Assembly (NCBI RefSeq): GCF_022398325.1
Contig: NZ_JAKEVD010000002.1
Coordinates: 17,123 to 81,122 of the forward strand
Source of the DNA: Shewanella sp. Isolate13
GTDB lineage: Bacteria > Pseudomonadota > Gammaproteobacteria > Enterobacterales > Shewanellaceae
DNA length: 64,000 nt
Direction of reading: 5' to 3'
Part shown: piece by piece, positions 1-7,919 of the stretch
Layout of the letters: every line of letters starts with the position of its first letter
Numbering within the stretch: position 1 is the first letter of the stretch
Notes under the pieces: generated by a model
The model's input: only the letters and a program-made list of their open reading frames with translations
Told to the model about the DNA's origin: nothing
The model's database searches: none
Translations under genes and position numbers: made by a program

Positions 1-722
1 ATATAGAACTCGGCAAACTGCCCCGGCTGAATATAGGCAAAAGATTGATCGGGAATACGCATCTCAACAAACTTGCGGCCAGTGTCCCAAAGGTGCATGG
101 CACCGATTCGAGAACCATCGGCGATATAGACATGGGTGACCATACCGTCAAACGGCGCACGTACCTCGAGTCTCTTCAACTCAAACTGCTGCTTTCTTAA
201 CTGGGCATATTGCACCTCAAGCTGAGCGTCTTGCACCTTTAGCTCGGCTTTAATGATCTCCACCTCATCCTCTGCGTTTTCTAAGTCTCGCTCGCTAACA
301 TGCTCGCCAAGGTTGGCTTTACGTTGGTGAGTACGCTGGGCTTGGGCCAGTTTGACCTCGGTGGCTTCGATGCTGCGCTCAACTTCGTTAATACGCGCGT
401 TGATCTCATCGATGGCGCTGCTGACCTTGTCATCGACTAAGGTGTAGAGCAGGTCGCCTTTGTTTACGTGCTGGTTATGATCGATTGAGATGGTATCGAT
501 CTGTTGGCCAATCGCCGGTGATAAAATGGCGTGTGGTGCACGCACTGTGGTGGAGTTGGTCAGATCCGCTGGCGAGTAGAAGCGATGAGCTAAGAATAGG
601 GCTATCGCAATTAAGCAACCAACAAACACGCTGATAAAGTAGTTTCTAGGTCTGGATTTAATAACTTTAAACTTGAATAGTAACCAGACGATAAAGATAT
701 AGGGCAGCATTATCTCTTTCAT
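1..722 (-). CDS. HlyD-family membrane fusion protein (YiaV-like), 3' part outside the window
   Basis: The reading frame opens at an ATG (complement of 720-722) and runs without a stop to the left edge, so about 240 N-terminal residues are present. It has a cytoplasmic start, one transmembrane helix near residues 25-42, then a biotinyl-lipoyl-like segment (APHAILSPAIGQ), a long alpha-helical hairpin rich in Glu/Gln/Ala and a second lipoyl half (RAPFDGMVTHVYIADGS). This order is typical of periplasmic adaptor proteins of efflux or secretion systems. It overlaps the small upstream membrane protein by ATGA, so the two are translationally coupled, as in the E. coli yiaW-yiaV pair. The exported substrate cannot be told from sequence. 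The C-terminal beta-barrel is missing only because of the window edge. Confidence 0.85.
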   Translation of the reverse strand, partial: MKEIMLPYIFIVWLLFKFKVIKSRPRNYFISVFVGCLIAIALFLAHRFYSPADLTNSTTVRAPHAILSPAIGQQIDTISIDHNQHVNKGDLLYTLVDDKVSSAIDEINARINEVERSIEATEVKLAQAQRTHQRKANLGEHVSERDLENAEDEVEIIKAELKVQDAQLEVQYAQLRKQQFELKRLEVRAPFDGMVTHVYIADGSRIGAMHLWDTGRKFVEMRIPDQSFAYIQPGQFAEFY

Positions 723-1030
723 GCGCGCGTCCCCCTAATCCACTCTTGTACCCTGTCCCAATCGGTCACGATGGCGATAACGGCCAATACCCAAAGCGGT
801 TTCCAAAATAGGCCTAACATACAGAGCCAGAAAACCAGTTTGGCCTGCCGCATGCCACGTTCTTTTGCTAGGTATTTGGGCAGTGAGTGTAGGTGCCAAA
901 GCTTAAGTGCCACCCAACTGACTATCCCTAAAGTGATCAGGGTGACGACCCACATAAAGGCAACCGATTCGAGCAGCAGCATTACGCTGGGGAGGTTTTC
1001 GTAAGTTAAATTGGTGTCATGGATCTTCAT
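719..1030 (-). CDS. Small inner-membrane protein, DUF3302/YiaW-like
   Basis: A 103-residue protein with a hydrophobic segment at about 25-48 and a second at about 66-90, and a conserved-looking pattern (LHSLPKYLAKERG, then Trp-rich FWKPLWVLAVI) resembling the DUF3302 family, which includes E. coli YiaW. Its stop codon overlaps the start of the downstream HlyD-type gene (ATGA), so the two form one transcription unit. YiaW-like proteins accompany a membrane fusion protein, but their biochemical role is not known. The family assignment rests on the pattern and the neighbour, not on a search. Confidence 0.7.
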   Translation of the reverse strand: MKIHDTNLTYENLPSVMLLLESVAFMWVVTLITLGIVSWVALKLWHLHSLPKYLAKERGMRQAKLVFWLCMLGLFWKPLWVLAVIAIVTDWDRVQEWIRGTRA

Positions 1031-1468
1031 TCAACTCTCTTAGATAGCTAATCATTAGGTTAAAAACACGAAATAAAGTGATTGCAAATAGTAGCGTTTT
1101 TTAGCTGAACCTCAGTTGAACTCTATGAGCGGTTCTTGAGATTTGTGTCAATAAATAGTGATAGCTCTAACTCATATCAATAATTTGAAATTATTAGGTT
1201 TGGGTTATATTTTTGGCGTTAAATTTTTAAAGTTCTTTTTAATGGTTACTTCTATTGTATAAATCAGTAGTTAGTTGCTTTAAATGCTGGTTACCGTGTG
1301 TTTTATTTTATTATTACCTCTTTTTAATCAGCTTGTTAGTTGTCAAAGTTTTGTCTTTTGTGGTTTTAAGGTGTTTATTGCTGTTAGATTGATTTTTTCA
1401 CTATATTTTGATTTACAAAATTAGGGTTGCAGATAATAATCCGCAAAATGAGATGAGTGCTACTTATG
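1031..1468. other. Intergenic region, AT-rich, divergent promoters
   Basis: An AT-rich stretch between the start of the minus-strand yiaW-like gene and the plus-strand riboswitch. It must hold the promoters for both directions. I see no open reading frame with a convincing ribosome site and no strong inverted repeat. A weak sigma-70-like pair (TTTACA near 1413 and TAATAA near 1435) precedes the riboswitch but is not compelling. Confidence 0.4.
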
Positions 1469-1562
1469 CACTTGATGAAAAAGGCAAAACCTGTGAAAAC
1501 GGGTGACGCAAAGCATCCAGCCTAACGGAGTAATTCCTACGGCAGTGGCGCTACCGCAAGTG
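1469..1562 (+). ncRNA. Cyclic di-GMP-I (GEMM-I) riboswitch upstream of the chitinase
   Basis: The sequence carries the GEMM-I hallmarks in order: closing stem CACTTG (1469-1474) with CAAGTG (1557-1562); AAGGCAAAACC entering the first helix, capped by a GAAA tetraloop at 1495-1498; the highly conserved GGGTGACGCAAAGC joining region; then AGCCTAACGG; and a second helix ending in CTACGGCAGTGGCGCTACCG, where the tetraloop receptor and second stem lie. The aptamer ends about 65 nt before the chitinase start. That leaves room for an expression platform, and GC-rich segments at 1567-1600 could form an alternative hairpin. GEMM RNAs in Vibrio and Shewanella sit ahead of chitin-binding and other surface genes. 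Whether this one switches expression on or off is not decidable by eye. Confidence 0.9.
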
Positions 1563-1628
1563 ACACGGGCTGCAGACATTGCCTGCCTGTTTGTTGCTTT
1601 TCGATGTTGAATGAAAAGGGATGAATTA

Positions 1629-3812
1629 ATGAAATCACTCAAACTTAATCTACTTGGCGCGAGCATAGCATTGGCAATGGGCGCGATGTCGGCGCCAGCT
1701 ATGGCTAATGGCGTTGATATGGTCAACCCGCAAGCTGGGGTTGTTGTTGGTTATTGGCATAACTGGTGTGGCGGTGCGGGTTATAAAGGTGGTGTTGCCC
1801 CTTGTGTGACGCTAACTGAGATCGATCCACAATATAACGTGGTCGATGTGTCATTTATGAAGGTCTACGGTGCAGTAGGCACGATTCCTACCTTTAAACT
1901 CGATCCAGAAATTGGTTTAACCGAAGCTGAATTTATTGAGCAGATAGGTGAGCTTAACCGTCAAGGCCGTTCGGTATTGATCGCCTTAGGCGGTGCCGAT
2001 GCTCATATCGAACTTCGTAATGGTCAAGAGCAAGCCCTAGCCGATGAGATTATCCGTCTTGTCGAAGTCTATGGCTTTGATGGTCTAGATATCGATTTAG
2101 AGCAAGCGGCGGTGACCGCTGCAGACAACCAAACCGTTATTCCTGCGGCGCTGCGTATCGTTAAAGATTACTACCGTGAACAGGGTAAAAACTTCTTGAT
2201 CACCATGGCGCCAGAGTTCCCATACCTAACAACTGGTGGCAAGTACGTGCCTTATATCACGGCATTAGAGGGCTATTACGACTGGATTAATCCACAATTT
2301 TATAACCAAGGCGGTGACGGTATTTATATCGAAGGCCTAGGTTGGATTGCGCAAAACAACGATAACTTAAAGCAAGAGTTTATTTATCATATCGCTGACG
2401 CACTAGCTAACGGCAACAATGGTTTTACTAAGATCCCGCATGACAAACTTGTGTTTGGTATACCTACTAACATCGATGCCGCAGCAACGGGCTATGTTAC
2501 AGACCCACAAAAACTGTACGCTGCTTTTGAACAACTAAAAGCACAAGGTCAGCCACTACGTGGTGTGATGACTTGGTCTGTTAACTGGGATATGGGGCAA
2601 AGCTCTGCGGGTCAGGCGTACAATGAGTCATTTATTAAGGCATACGGTCCGTTTATTCATGGCCAAGATATTCTGCCGCCAGAGCCAGATAACGGTAAGC
2701 CAATTTTTAGTGGGGTGAACAACACTCGCGTTAAGTTAGGCGCACAGTTTGATGCATTAGCCGGTGTGAGTGCTAAGGATATAGAAGATGGTGACTTAAC
2801 ATCGTCAATTGAAGTTGAAGGTAACGTAAACACTGACGCACTGGGTTTGTATGCACTAACATACCGCGTGTCTGATAGCGATGATAATCTGACTGAGCAA
2901 GTGCGTAGTGTTGAAGTGTATAACACCAAACCAGAAATCAAAGGCGTAACTAATGCCAGTGTATTAGTTGGTAGTGAGTTTTACCCTATGGCTGGTGTTA
3001 GCGCACTTGATGCCGAAGATGGTGACTTAACAGACCATATCGTTATTGAAGGTGATGTTGATACGGATAGACTAGGTCAGTATTCACTCACTTACCGCGT
3101 AACAGACAGTGCAGGGCAACAAACCGTTGCATTGCGTACTGTTACTGTGAAAGAGCAAGGCGCTGTGTGTGAAAATGCATGGGATAAAGCAAAGGTTTAC
3201 CTTGGCGGTGACACGGTTAGCCATTCAGGTCAGAGTTGGTTAGCTGGCTGGTGGACCCAAGGTGATGAGCCGGGCACTACAGGCGAGTGGGGCGTTTGGA
3301 AAGCGCAAGGCGATAGCGATTGTGATGGCGGCTTGCCTCCAGTGGTTAAACCTACTCTTGATGTAAGCGGTATTGCGCCGCGCTATGTGCTTGAGCAAGG
3401 CAGTGTGACTATTGAGTTTAGCGCTAGTGTTAACCAAACTATGGTAGTTAATGCCAGCTTAGAACAAGGCAGTACTGTGTTTGCAAGCAGTGAAGTTAAG
3501 GTATCGAGCTCTGCTGCTGTCACCTTGTCAGCAACGGATTTAGTGGCAGGTAGCTATGAAGTCGTAGTGAGCGCACCAGAGCTGGAATTGATTCGTCGCA
3601 CTAGCGTTAGCTTGGTTGAGGAAGATAGCGAGGGCGGCGACTATCCAGCTTACGCGGCAGGTACCCAATACCAAGCCGGTGACGTAGTGACTAACGCTGG
3701 TGGGGTATATGAGTGCCTACCTTGGCCAAACAGTGGTTGGTGTAGCGGCGCTGCGAGTCACTATGCACCAGGTACTGGCAGTGCTTGGCAAGATGCTTGG
3801 TTCGCACGTTAA
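1629..3812 (+). CDS. Secreted GH18 chitinase with two Ig-like and two chitin-binding modules
   Basis: A 727-residue endo-type chitinase candidate that would cleave beta-1,4-GlcNAc polymers outside the cell. The start at 1629 is chosen over the ATG at 1611 because AAGGGA lies at good spacing and the protein then begins with a clean signal peptide (MKSLKLNLLG..., cleavage after APAMA). Domains: GH18 barrel at about 35-340, with the catalytic motif DGLDIDLE whose final Glu158 is the acid/base; two tandem about 75-residue Ig-like DUF5011-type repeats (about 358-432 and 435-508); a CBM5/12 module with WLAGWW and GEWGVW (about 512-558); a spacer domain; and a second CBM5/12-like module at the C terminus (YQAGDVVTNAGGVYEC). 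A c-di-GMP riboswitch lies in its leader and a hairpin terminator follows. Export is by Sec, with later outer-membrane passage probably by the type II system. Confidence 0.95.
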   Translation: MKSLKLNLLGASIALAMGAMSAPAMANGVDMVNPQAGVVVGYWHNWCGGAGYKGGVAPCVTLTEIDPQYNVVDVSFMKVYGAVGTIPTFKLDPEIGLTEAEFIEQIGELNRQGRSVLIALGGADAHIELRNGQEQALADEIIRLVEVYGFDGLDIDLEQAAVTAADNQTVIPAALRIVKDYYREQGKNFLITMAPEFPYLTTGGKYVPYITALEGYYDWINPQFYNQGGDGIYIEGLGWIAQNNDNLKQEFIYHIADALANGNNGFTKIPHDKLVFGIPTNIDAAATGYVTDPQKLYAAFEQLKAQGQPLRGVMTWSVNWDMGQSSAGQAYNESFIKAYGPFIHGQDILPPEPDNGKPIFSGVNNTRVKLGAQFDALAGVSAKDIEDGDLTSSIEVEGNVNTDALGLYALTYRVSDSDDNLTEQVRSVEVYNTKPEIKGVTNASVLVGSEFYPMAGVSALDAEDGDLTDHIVIEGDVDTDRLGQYSLTYRVTDSAGQQTVALRTVTVKEQGAVCENAWDKAKVYLGGDTVSHSGQSWLAGWWTQGDEPGTTGEWGVWKAQGDSDCDGGLPPVVKPTLDVSGIAPRYVLEQGSVTIEFSASVNQTMVVNASLEQGSTVFASSEVKVSSSAAVTLSATDLVAGSYEVVVSAPELELIRRTSVSLVEEDSEGGDYPAYAAGTQYQAGDVVTNAGGVYECLPWPNSGWCSGAASHYAPGTGSAWQDAWFAR

Positions 3813-3854
3813 TCGTTAATAGTGAATGCTATGCTTGTCTAGCATGAATATGCT

Positions 3855-3884
3855 AAAGCCTCGTCGATGTGACGGGGCTTTTTT
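3855..3884 (+). terminator. Rho-independent terminator after the chitinase
   Basis: AAGCCTCGTC and GACGGGGCTT pair around a short loop and are followed by a run of T, 43 nt after the chitinase stop codon. Confidence 0.85.
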
Positions 3885-4043
3885 ACACAATAAATGTACT
3901 GCTAATTTATCCCTTATTTATATGCACTTAGCTATATGGAAAAAGTGTGATCTTGGCTGCAAAACATGACTGATGGACTAGCGGTCGTGAACAGTTAATA
4001 AGAATATCTGCTGCATATATTAATTCAATAATAATAACTAAGT

Positions 4044-5204
4044 ATGCAAAGCTCTTCTTTCAAATTAAGTCGTCGTCAATTCCTATATGCAGGTGCCGCC
4101 GCATCAAGCTTGGCCACCATAGGATGTAGCTCAACCTCAATCTCTACAGCGACGACTTCGACAGCATCGACTGGAATGACTGCGGATGACGCGATACCGC
4201 TAAACTTTAATGAAAACCCTCTTGGCCTAGCGCCAAAAGCGCAGCAAGCTGTGGCAGAGGCACTGCCTAATGCCTGGCGCTACCCCGATGCCGCGCGCAG
4301 TCAATTGATGACGGCGATTGCAGAGAATATATCAGTGGCAGAGTCGCAACTCATCTATGGCAATGGCTCGTCAGAAGTCTTAAAGATGGCACTGGATGCG
4401 TTGGTGCAAACTAACACTCAATTGGTGATGCCAGATCCAAGCTACGGGGTGATCATCGATTACGCCATGGCGCGTGGTGTACCCGTAGTGAAGGTAAAGC
4501 TAGATAACAATTGGCAAACGGATATTGCCACCATGAAGGCAAAAGTAGCGGCTCACAATGGTCCTTCAATCGTGTACCTGTGTAACCCTAATAACCCGAC
4601 GGGTTTGCTACTGCCTCAAAGCGAGCTTAATCAGTGGTTAGATAAGGCATCAAGCCAGCTGAGCTTTATCGTCGATGAAGCCTATGTGGAGTATGTGCAG
4701 CAAGCTGGGTTTGTGTCTGCGGTTGAACGGGTTAAGCAAGGTCAGTCACATATTGTGGTGTGCAGAACTTTCTCAAAGATCTACGCCCTTGCTGGACTTC
4801 GTGTCGGCTATGGAGTCGCCCATAGTGAGTTAATTAAGCTGATGCAGGCCCAAGCCAGTATCGACAATGCTAACTTAATTGGCTGCGTCGCTGCTAAGGC
4901 CAGCCTTGAAAGCCCTAAATGGTTAGAATTAAGCTTACAATCTAATAGTCAGGCTAAGGCTTTAGTATACCAACAGTTAACTGAATTAGGTTTAGAGTAT
5001 TTGCCAAGCGAGACCAACTTCATCTTCCACAAGGTTAATGGCGATAGCGAGCTGTATATGCAGCGTATGGCAAAGGCGGGTATTTTGGTCGGGCGCCCGT
5101 TTAACCATGGAGAAGGTTGGAACCGCCTTTCTATCGGCACCCCTGCGCAGATGCAATATTTCTGCAAGACCTTAGTAAAATTTCGCGAATTGGGCTGGGT
5201 GTAA
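4044..5204 (+). CDS. Tat-exported HisC-like PLP aminotransferase (fold type I)
   Basis: A 386-residue class I/II aminotransferase related to histidinol-phosphate aminotransferase. Fold-type-I landmarks are present: NPNNPTG at 181-187, DEAY with Asp211, the PLP-binding lysine Lys245 in SKIYALAG, and Arg253 following. Unlike biosynthetic HisC, it begins with a twin-arginine signal (SRRQFLYAGAAA) followed by ATIGC-SS, which could act as a lipobox, and a Ser/Thr-rich linker. It is therefore likely exported folded and perhaps lipid-anchored. The ribosome site is weak. A cysteine-synthase-like gene and an AraC regulator follow in the same direction. The substrate is unknown, and a role in histidine biosynthesis is unlikely given the export signal. 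Confidence 0.85.
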   Translation: MQSSSFKLSRRQFLYAGAAASSLATIGCSSTSISTATTSTASTGMTADDAIPLNFNENPLGLAPKAQQAVAEALPNAWRYPDAARSQLMTAIAENISVAESQLIYGNGSSEVLKMALDALVQTNTQLVMPDPSYGVIIDYAMARGVPVVKVKLDNNWQTDIATMKAKVAAHNGPSIVYLCNPNNPTGLLLPQSELNQWLDKASSQLSFIVDEAYVEYVQQAGFVSAVERVKQGQSHIVVCRTFSKIYALAGLRVGYGVAHSELIKLMQAQASIDNANLIGCVAAKASLESPKWLELSLQSNSQAKALVYQQLTELGLEYLPSETNFIFHKVNGDSELYMQRMAKAGILVGRPFNHGEGWNRLSIGTPAQMQYFCKTLVKFRELGWV

Positions 5205-5241
5205 TTAACGTCTGGGCATAGGTAGCGAATCTTAGTTCATT

Positions 5242-5273
5242 CAACCAGTATTGCGCTAAAGCAATACTGGTTG
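5242..5273 (+). repeat. Perfect 13-bp inverted repeat between the aminotransferase and the CysM-like gene
   Basis: CAACCAGTATTGC (5242-5254) and GCAATACTGGTTG (5261-5273) pair perfectly around a 6-nt loop. No T-run follows on either strand, so it is either a Rho-independent terminator lacking its tail, an mRNA-stabilising hairpin or a protein site. It lies 38 nt after the upstream stop codon. Confidence 0.8.
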
Positions 5274-5389
5274 CTGAACAGCTCTTGCTAACTGCTCTTG
5301 TAAACTTAAGTATCATGGAAGCATAGGTTTGGCTTAAATCAAATCTGTGCCTAATATTGAATGAGTATCTGCAACAGAGATTGTTATCT

Positions 5390-6487
5390 ATGTCAGCTTC
5401 CTCATCCTCCTCAAGTTTTGACCATCAGGTATTTGTCCCCCATGGCATTGCCAGTAATATCACTGAGCTTATCGGCAATACCGATCTACTTAGGATCAAC
5501 AGCCTGAGTGAGCTAAGCGGTTGTGAGATCTTACTTAAGTGTGAACAGCAAAACCCCGGTGGCTCGATTAAAGATCGTGCCGCCCTGCAGATGGTTCAAG
5601 ATGCTATTGCTAGTGGCAAGTTAACTCCAGGTATGACTATCGTTGAAGGCACAGCAGGTAACACGGGGATTGGTCTAGCTCTGGTGGCTAAGGCTATGGG
5701 GTTCAAGATGTTAGTTGTGATGCCAAGGGGGCAGGCGCGTGAGAAAGAACAGATGGTCTTGCTTTATAATGCCGAGCTTAAGCTAGTGGATGCCTGCCCG
5801 TTTGCCAACCCAGATCATTTTTATCATACGGCTAAGCGCCTCGGTGCAGAGAATGAGAATTACTGGTGGGCCGATCAATTTGAAAATACCAGCAACAGCA
5901 AGGCCCACTTTAGCCATACAGGGCCAGAGATCTGGCGTCAGACTCAAGGTAAAATCGATGCATTGGTGTCGGTTGCTGGCACTGGTGGCACCATCGCGGG
6001 TAACTCCCGCTTTCTTTCGACTAAGAATAGACAATTGCAAACTTGGCTGGTGGATCCCGATGGTTCAGGGATTTATAACTACTTAAAAACAGGCGAATAT
6101 GTTGCTAGTGGAAGTTCCTTTACCGAAGGGATAGGTATTATGCGAAGCGTCGAAAACTTTCGCCAAGCGAAGATCGATAAAGCCATTACCTTGCCCGATG
6201 TCGATTTAGTGGCCATCGCACGTCATGTAAGAGAGCATGATGGTATTGTGCTCGGAAGCAGTGCGGCGCTCAACGTTGCTGGCGCTCTTTATGCGGCGGC
6301 TAAGATGGGCAGAGGAAAAACCATAGTGACCTTTTATTGCGATCTTCCTGAGCGTTCTTCATCGAAGCTTTATAATGAGCAATTTCTCAGCGAAAAAGGT
6401 TTCAGTGGTGAGAGTGAATCTGCTCTGGCCATGTTTACTCGTTATCAAGAGCAGTCGTTATCCGCCGTAGTGGAGGTGCGAGGCTAA
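5390..6487 (+). CDS. Cysteine synthase/CBS-family PLP enzyme (CysM-like)
   Basis: A fold-type-II PLP enzyme. The PLP lysine lies in NPGGSIKDR (Lys61 from this start), the phosphate loop is GTAGNTG, and the late serine motif is GSSAALN. ELIGNTDLL marks the usual family N terminus and is preceded by about 25 extra residues including a poly-Ser run. The likely start is the ATG at 5390; a TTG at 5357 would add 11 residues; neither has a strong ribosome site. At about 365 residues it is longer than CysM/CysK (about 300-320). The family makes cysteine or related amino acids from O-acyl-serine and a nucleophile, but the asparagine loop reads GTAGN rather than TSGN, so the substrate may differ. Neighbours (an exported aminotransferase and an AraC regulator) suggest a small amino-acid-modifying unit. 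Confidence 0.85.
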   Translation: MSASSSSSSFDHQVFVPHGIASNITELIGNTDLLRINSLSELSGCEILLKCEQQNPGGSIKDRAALQMVQDAIASGKLTPGMTIVEGTAGNTGIGLALVAKAMGFKMLVVMPRGQAREKEQMVLLYNAELKLVDACPFANPDHFYHTAKRLGAENENYWWADQFENTSNSKAHFSHTGPEIWRQTQGKIDALVSVAGTGGTIAGNSRFLSTKNRQLQTWLVDPDGSGIYNYLKTGEYVASGSSFTEGIGIMRSVENFRQAKIDKAITLPDVDLVAIARHVREHDGIVLGSSAALNVAGALYAAAKMGRGKTIVTFYCDLPERSSSKLYNEQFLSEKGFSGESESALAMFTRYQEQSLSAVVEVRG

Positions 6488-6658
6488 TCGGATATACTCG
6501 TAATCGGTTTAGATTGAGAGCTGAGTTTTATTTTCATTGCCTCTTTATTGATTATTAGCCTATGGCATTAGATAGTTCACTAAAGTAGTTATTCGCGTTT
6601 TACCCTTAAGCTAGTAATGTTTGGCTTTTGCGGTTCTTGAACTGTAGGCATAAAGTCG

Positions 6659-7540
6659 ATGAACAATGTTCCTAATGTAGAATTTAGGGCTCCGAGTATT
6701 AAAAAGTCGGGTGTCGAAATATTAGATTTGGAGCTTTTCTATAGCAGATTACCTAAGTATAAAGTCTGTCCATCACATGCTCACCGGATTAATTACTTCT
6801 GCTTTATCTATATTACAGAGGGACAAGGCGGTCACTTTGTGGATTTCAAATATCACCCTTTTAAGCAAGGTAGCTTTATTTTTGTCAACAAACACCAAGT
6901 GCATGCCTTTGATCTGAAGAATCGCCCTAAAGGTAAGATGATCAATATTACCGAAGACTTCTTAAATGCTATTTTAACCAATATTCGCATCCCTTTTTTT
7001 ACTCCTACCCACTTGGTGAGTTCACAGCAGCCACTTTTGAGCCTAAGCTCCGCCTTGGTTGATACCTGTGACAGTTTGCTGCTTGAGATCAATAAGGCTC
7101 AGGAAAGCGAAGCGGAATCACAGTTACTCGTGCAGCTGTTGTTTTCGTCACTGTTGGTGGCCTTGGCTGCTGAGCGCAAAACGGACGTTCAGCATCTTAG
7201 CGAAACTCAGGCGTTACGTTTTCAGCAGTTCTTATTGCTTATTGAGAGTAATGCGGCTCATACCCGTGATGCATCGGATTACGCCGAGATGCTGCATATC
7301 TCTTATAAATCGCTGAACCAAATGTGTAAGCAGGCGAGTGGTCAAACTGCCAAGCAGTTAATTGATGCCCATGCCATTCTTGAGATAAAGCGACAATTAA
7401 TTATCGGTAGCGCTAAAATTCAAGACATTGCTTATGAGTTAGGTTTCGATGATGTGACCTATTTCGTGAAATTTTTTAAGCGTCATACCCAACTGACGCC
7501 TTCTCAATTCAGGGGGAAGGCCGCCACTCAGTTCTCTTAA
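6659..7540 (+). CDS. AraC-family transcriptional regulator with N-terminal cupin
   Basis: A 293-residue protein with a cupin-like sensing half (about 20-110, including HAHRINYF and KHQVHAFDL) and a C-terminal double helix-turn-helix (about 185-288) ending in the AraC signature around IQDIAYELGF and FKRHTQLTPSQFR. It lies 171 nt downstream of the CysM-like gene on the same strand. It may control that gene and the exported aminotransferase, but no divergent target marks it as a local regulator. The ligand is unknown. Confidence 0.9.
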   Translation: MNNVPNVEFRAPSIKKSGVEILDLELFYSRLPKYKVCPSHAHRINYFCFIYITEGQGGHFVDFKYHPFKQGSFIFVNKHQVHAFDLKNRPKGKMINITEDFLNAILTNIRIPFFTPTHLVSSQQPLLSLSSALVDTCDSLLLEINKAQESEAESQLLVQLLFSSLLVALAAERKTDVQHLSETQALRFQQFLLLIESNAAHTRDASDYAEMLHISYKSLNQMCKQASGQTAKQLIDAHAILEIKRQLIIGSAKIQDIAYELGFDDVTYFVKFFKRHTQLTPSQFRGKAATQFS

Positions 7541-7640
7541 ATCTTACCTTTCAATTACTTGGTTAGATTAAGAAATAGGCTTGAAGCACTAGGAATAAAT
7601 AGCCATCGAGCTCACATAGTTTTTAATAGGTACGAAAAAC

Positions 7641-7787
7641 ACCATTTTAGGGCCGAAAAATCCATTACGCCTCGGCGGTGAATTGACTATTTTCCACTTT
7701 GTAAAATTGAAGTAAGCGAAATCCACTTTCAATAACCTTTATTCATGCCCTAAGTTCGGCGTGATGGTTTTTTGCGGCCAAAATAAA
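7641..7787. repeat. Long imperfect inverted-repeat element (MITE-like or structured leader)
   Basis: The left arm (about 7641-7671, core GGCCGAAAAATCCATTACGCC at 7651-7671) and the right arm (core GGCGTGATGGTTTTTTGCGGCC at 7758-7779, extending with AAAAT) are near reverse complements over more than 20 bp, separated by about 86 bp that itself holds two CCACTTT copies. The whole lies in the 379-nt gap ahead of the first octaheme cytochrome. It has no coding capacity. It could be a small non-autonomous mobile element or an RNA that folds in the leader of the cytochrome. Confidence 0.6.
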
Positions 7788-7919
7788 GTGCATCCTGTTG
7801 AATGTTAGGCTTATTTTTAAAAGTGAGTCATTTCAGTTTTTATAAACGGTGATGATTTTTACGCGGTATCAATATCAGAATTTAAATAAAAAATAATGAT
7901 AACTTTTGCAGGGAATATC

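Noticed and set aside
3941..3965. CRP-like site ahead of the exported aminotransferase
   Set aside because: Only the left half TGTGA is present; the right half does not match TCACA.
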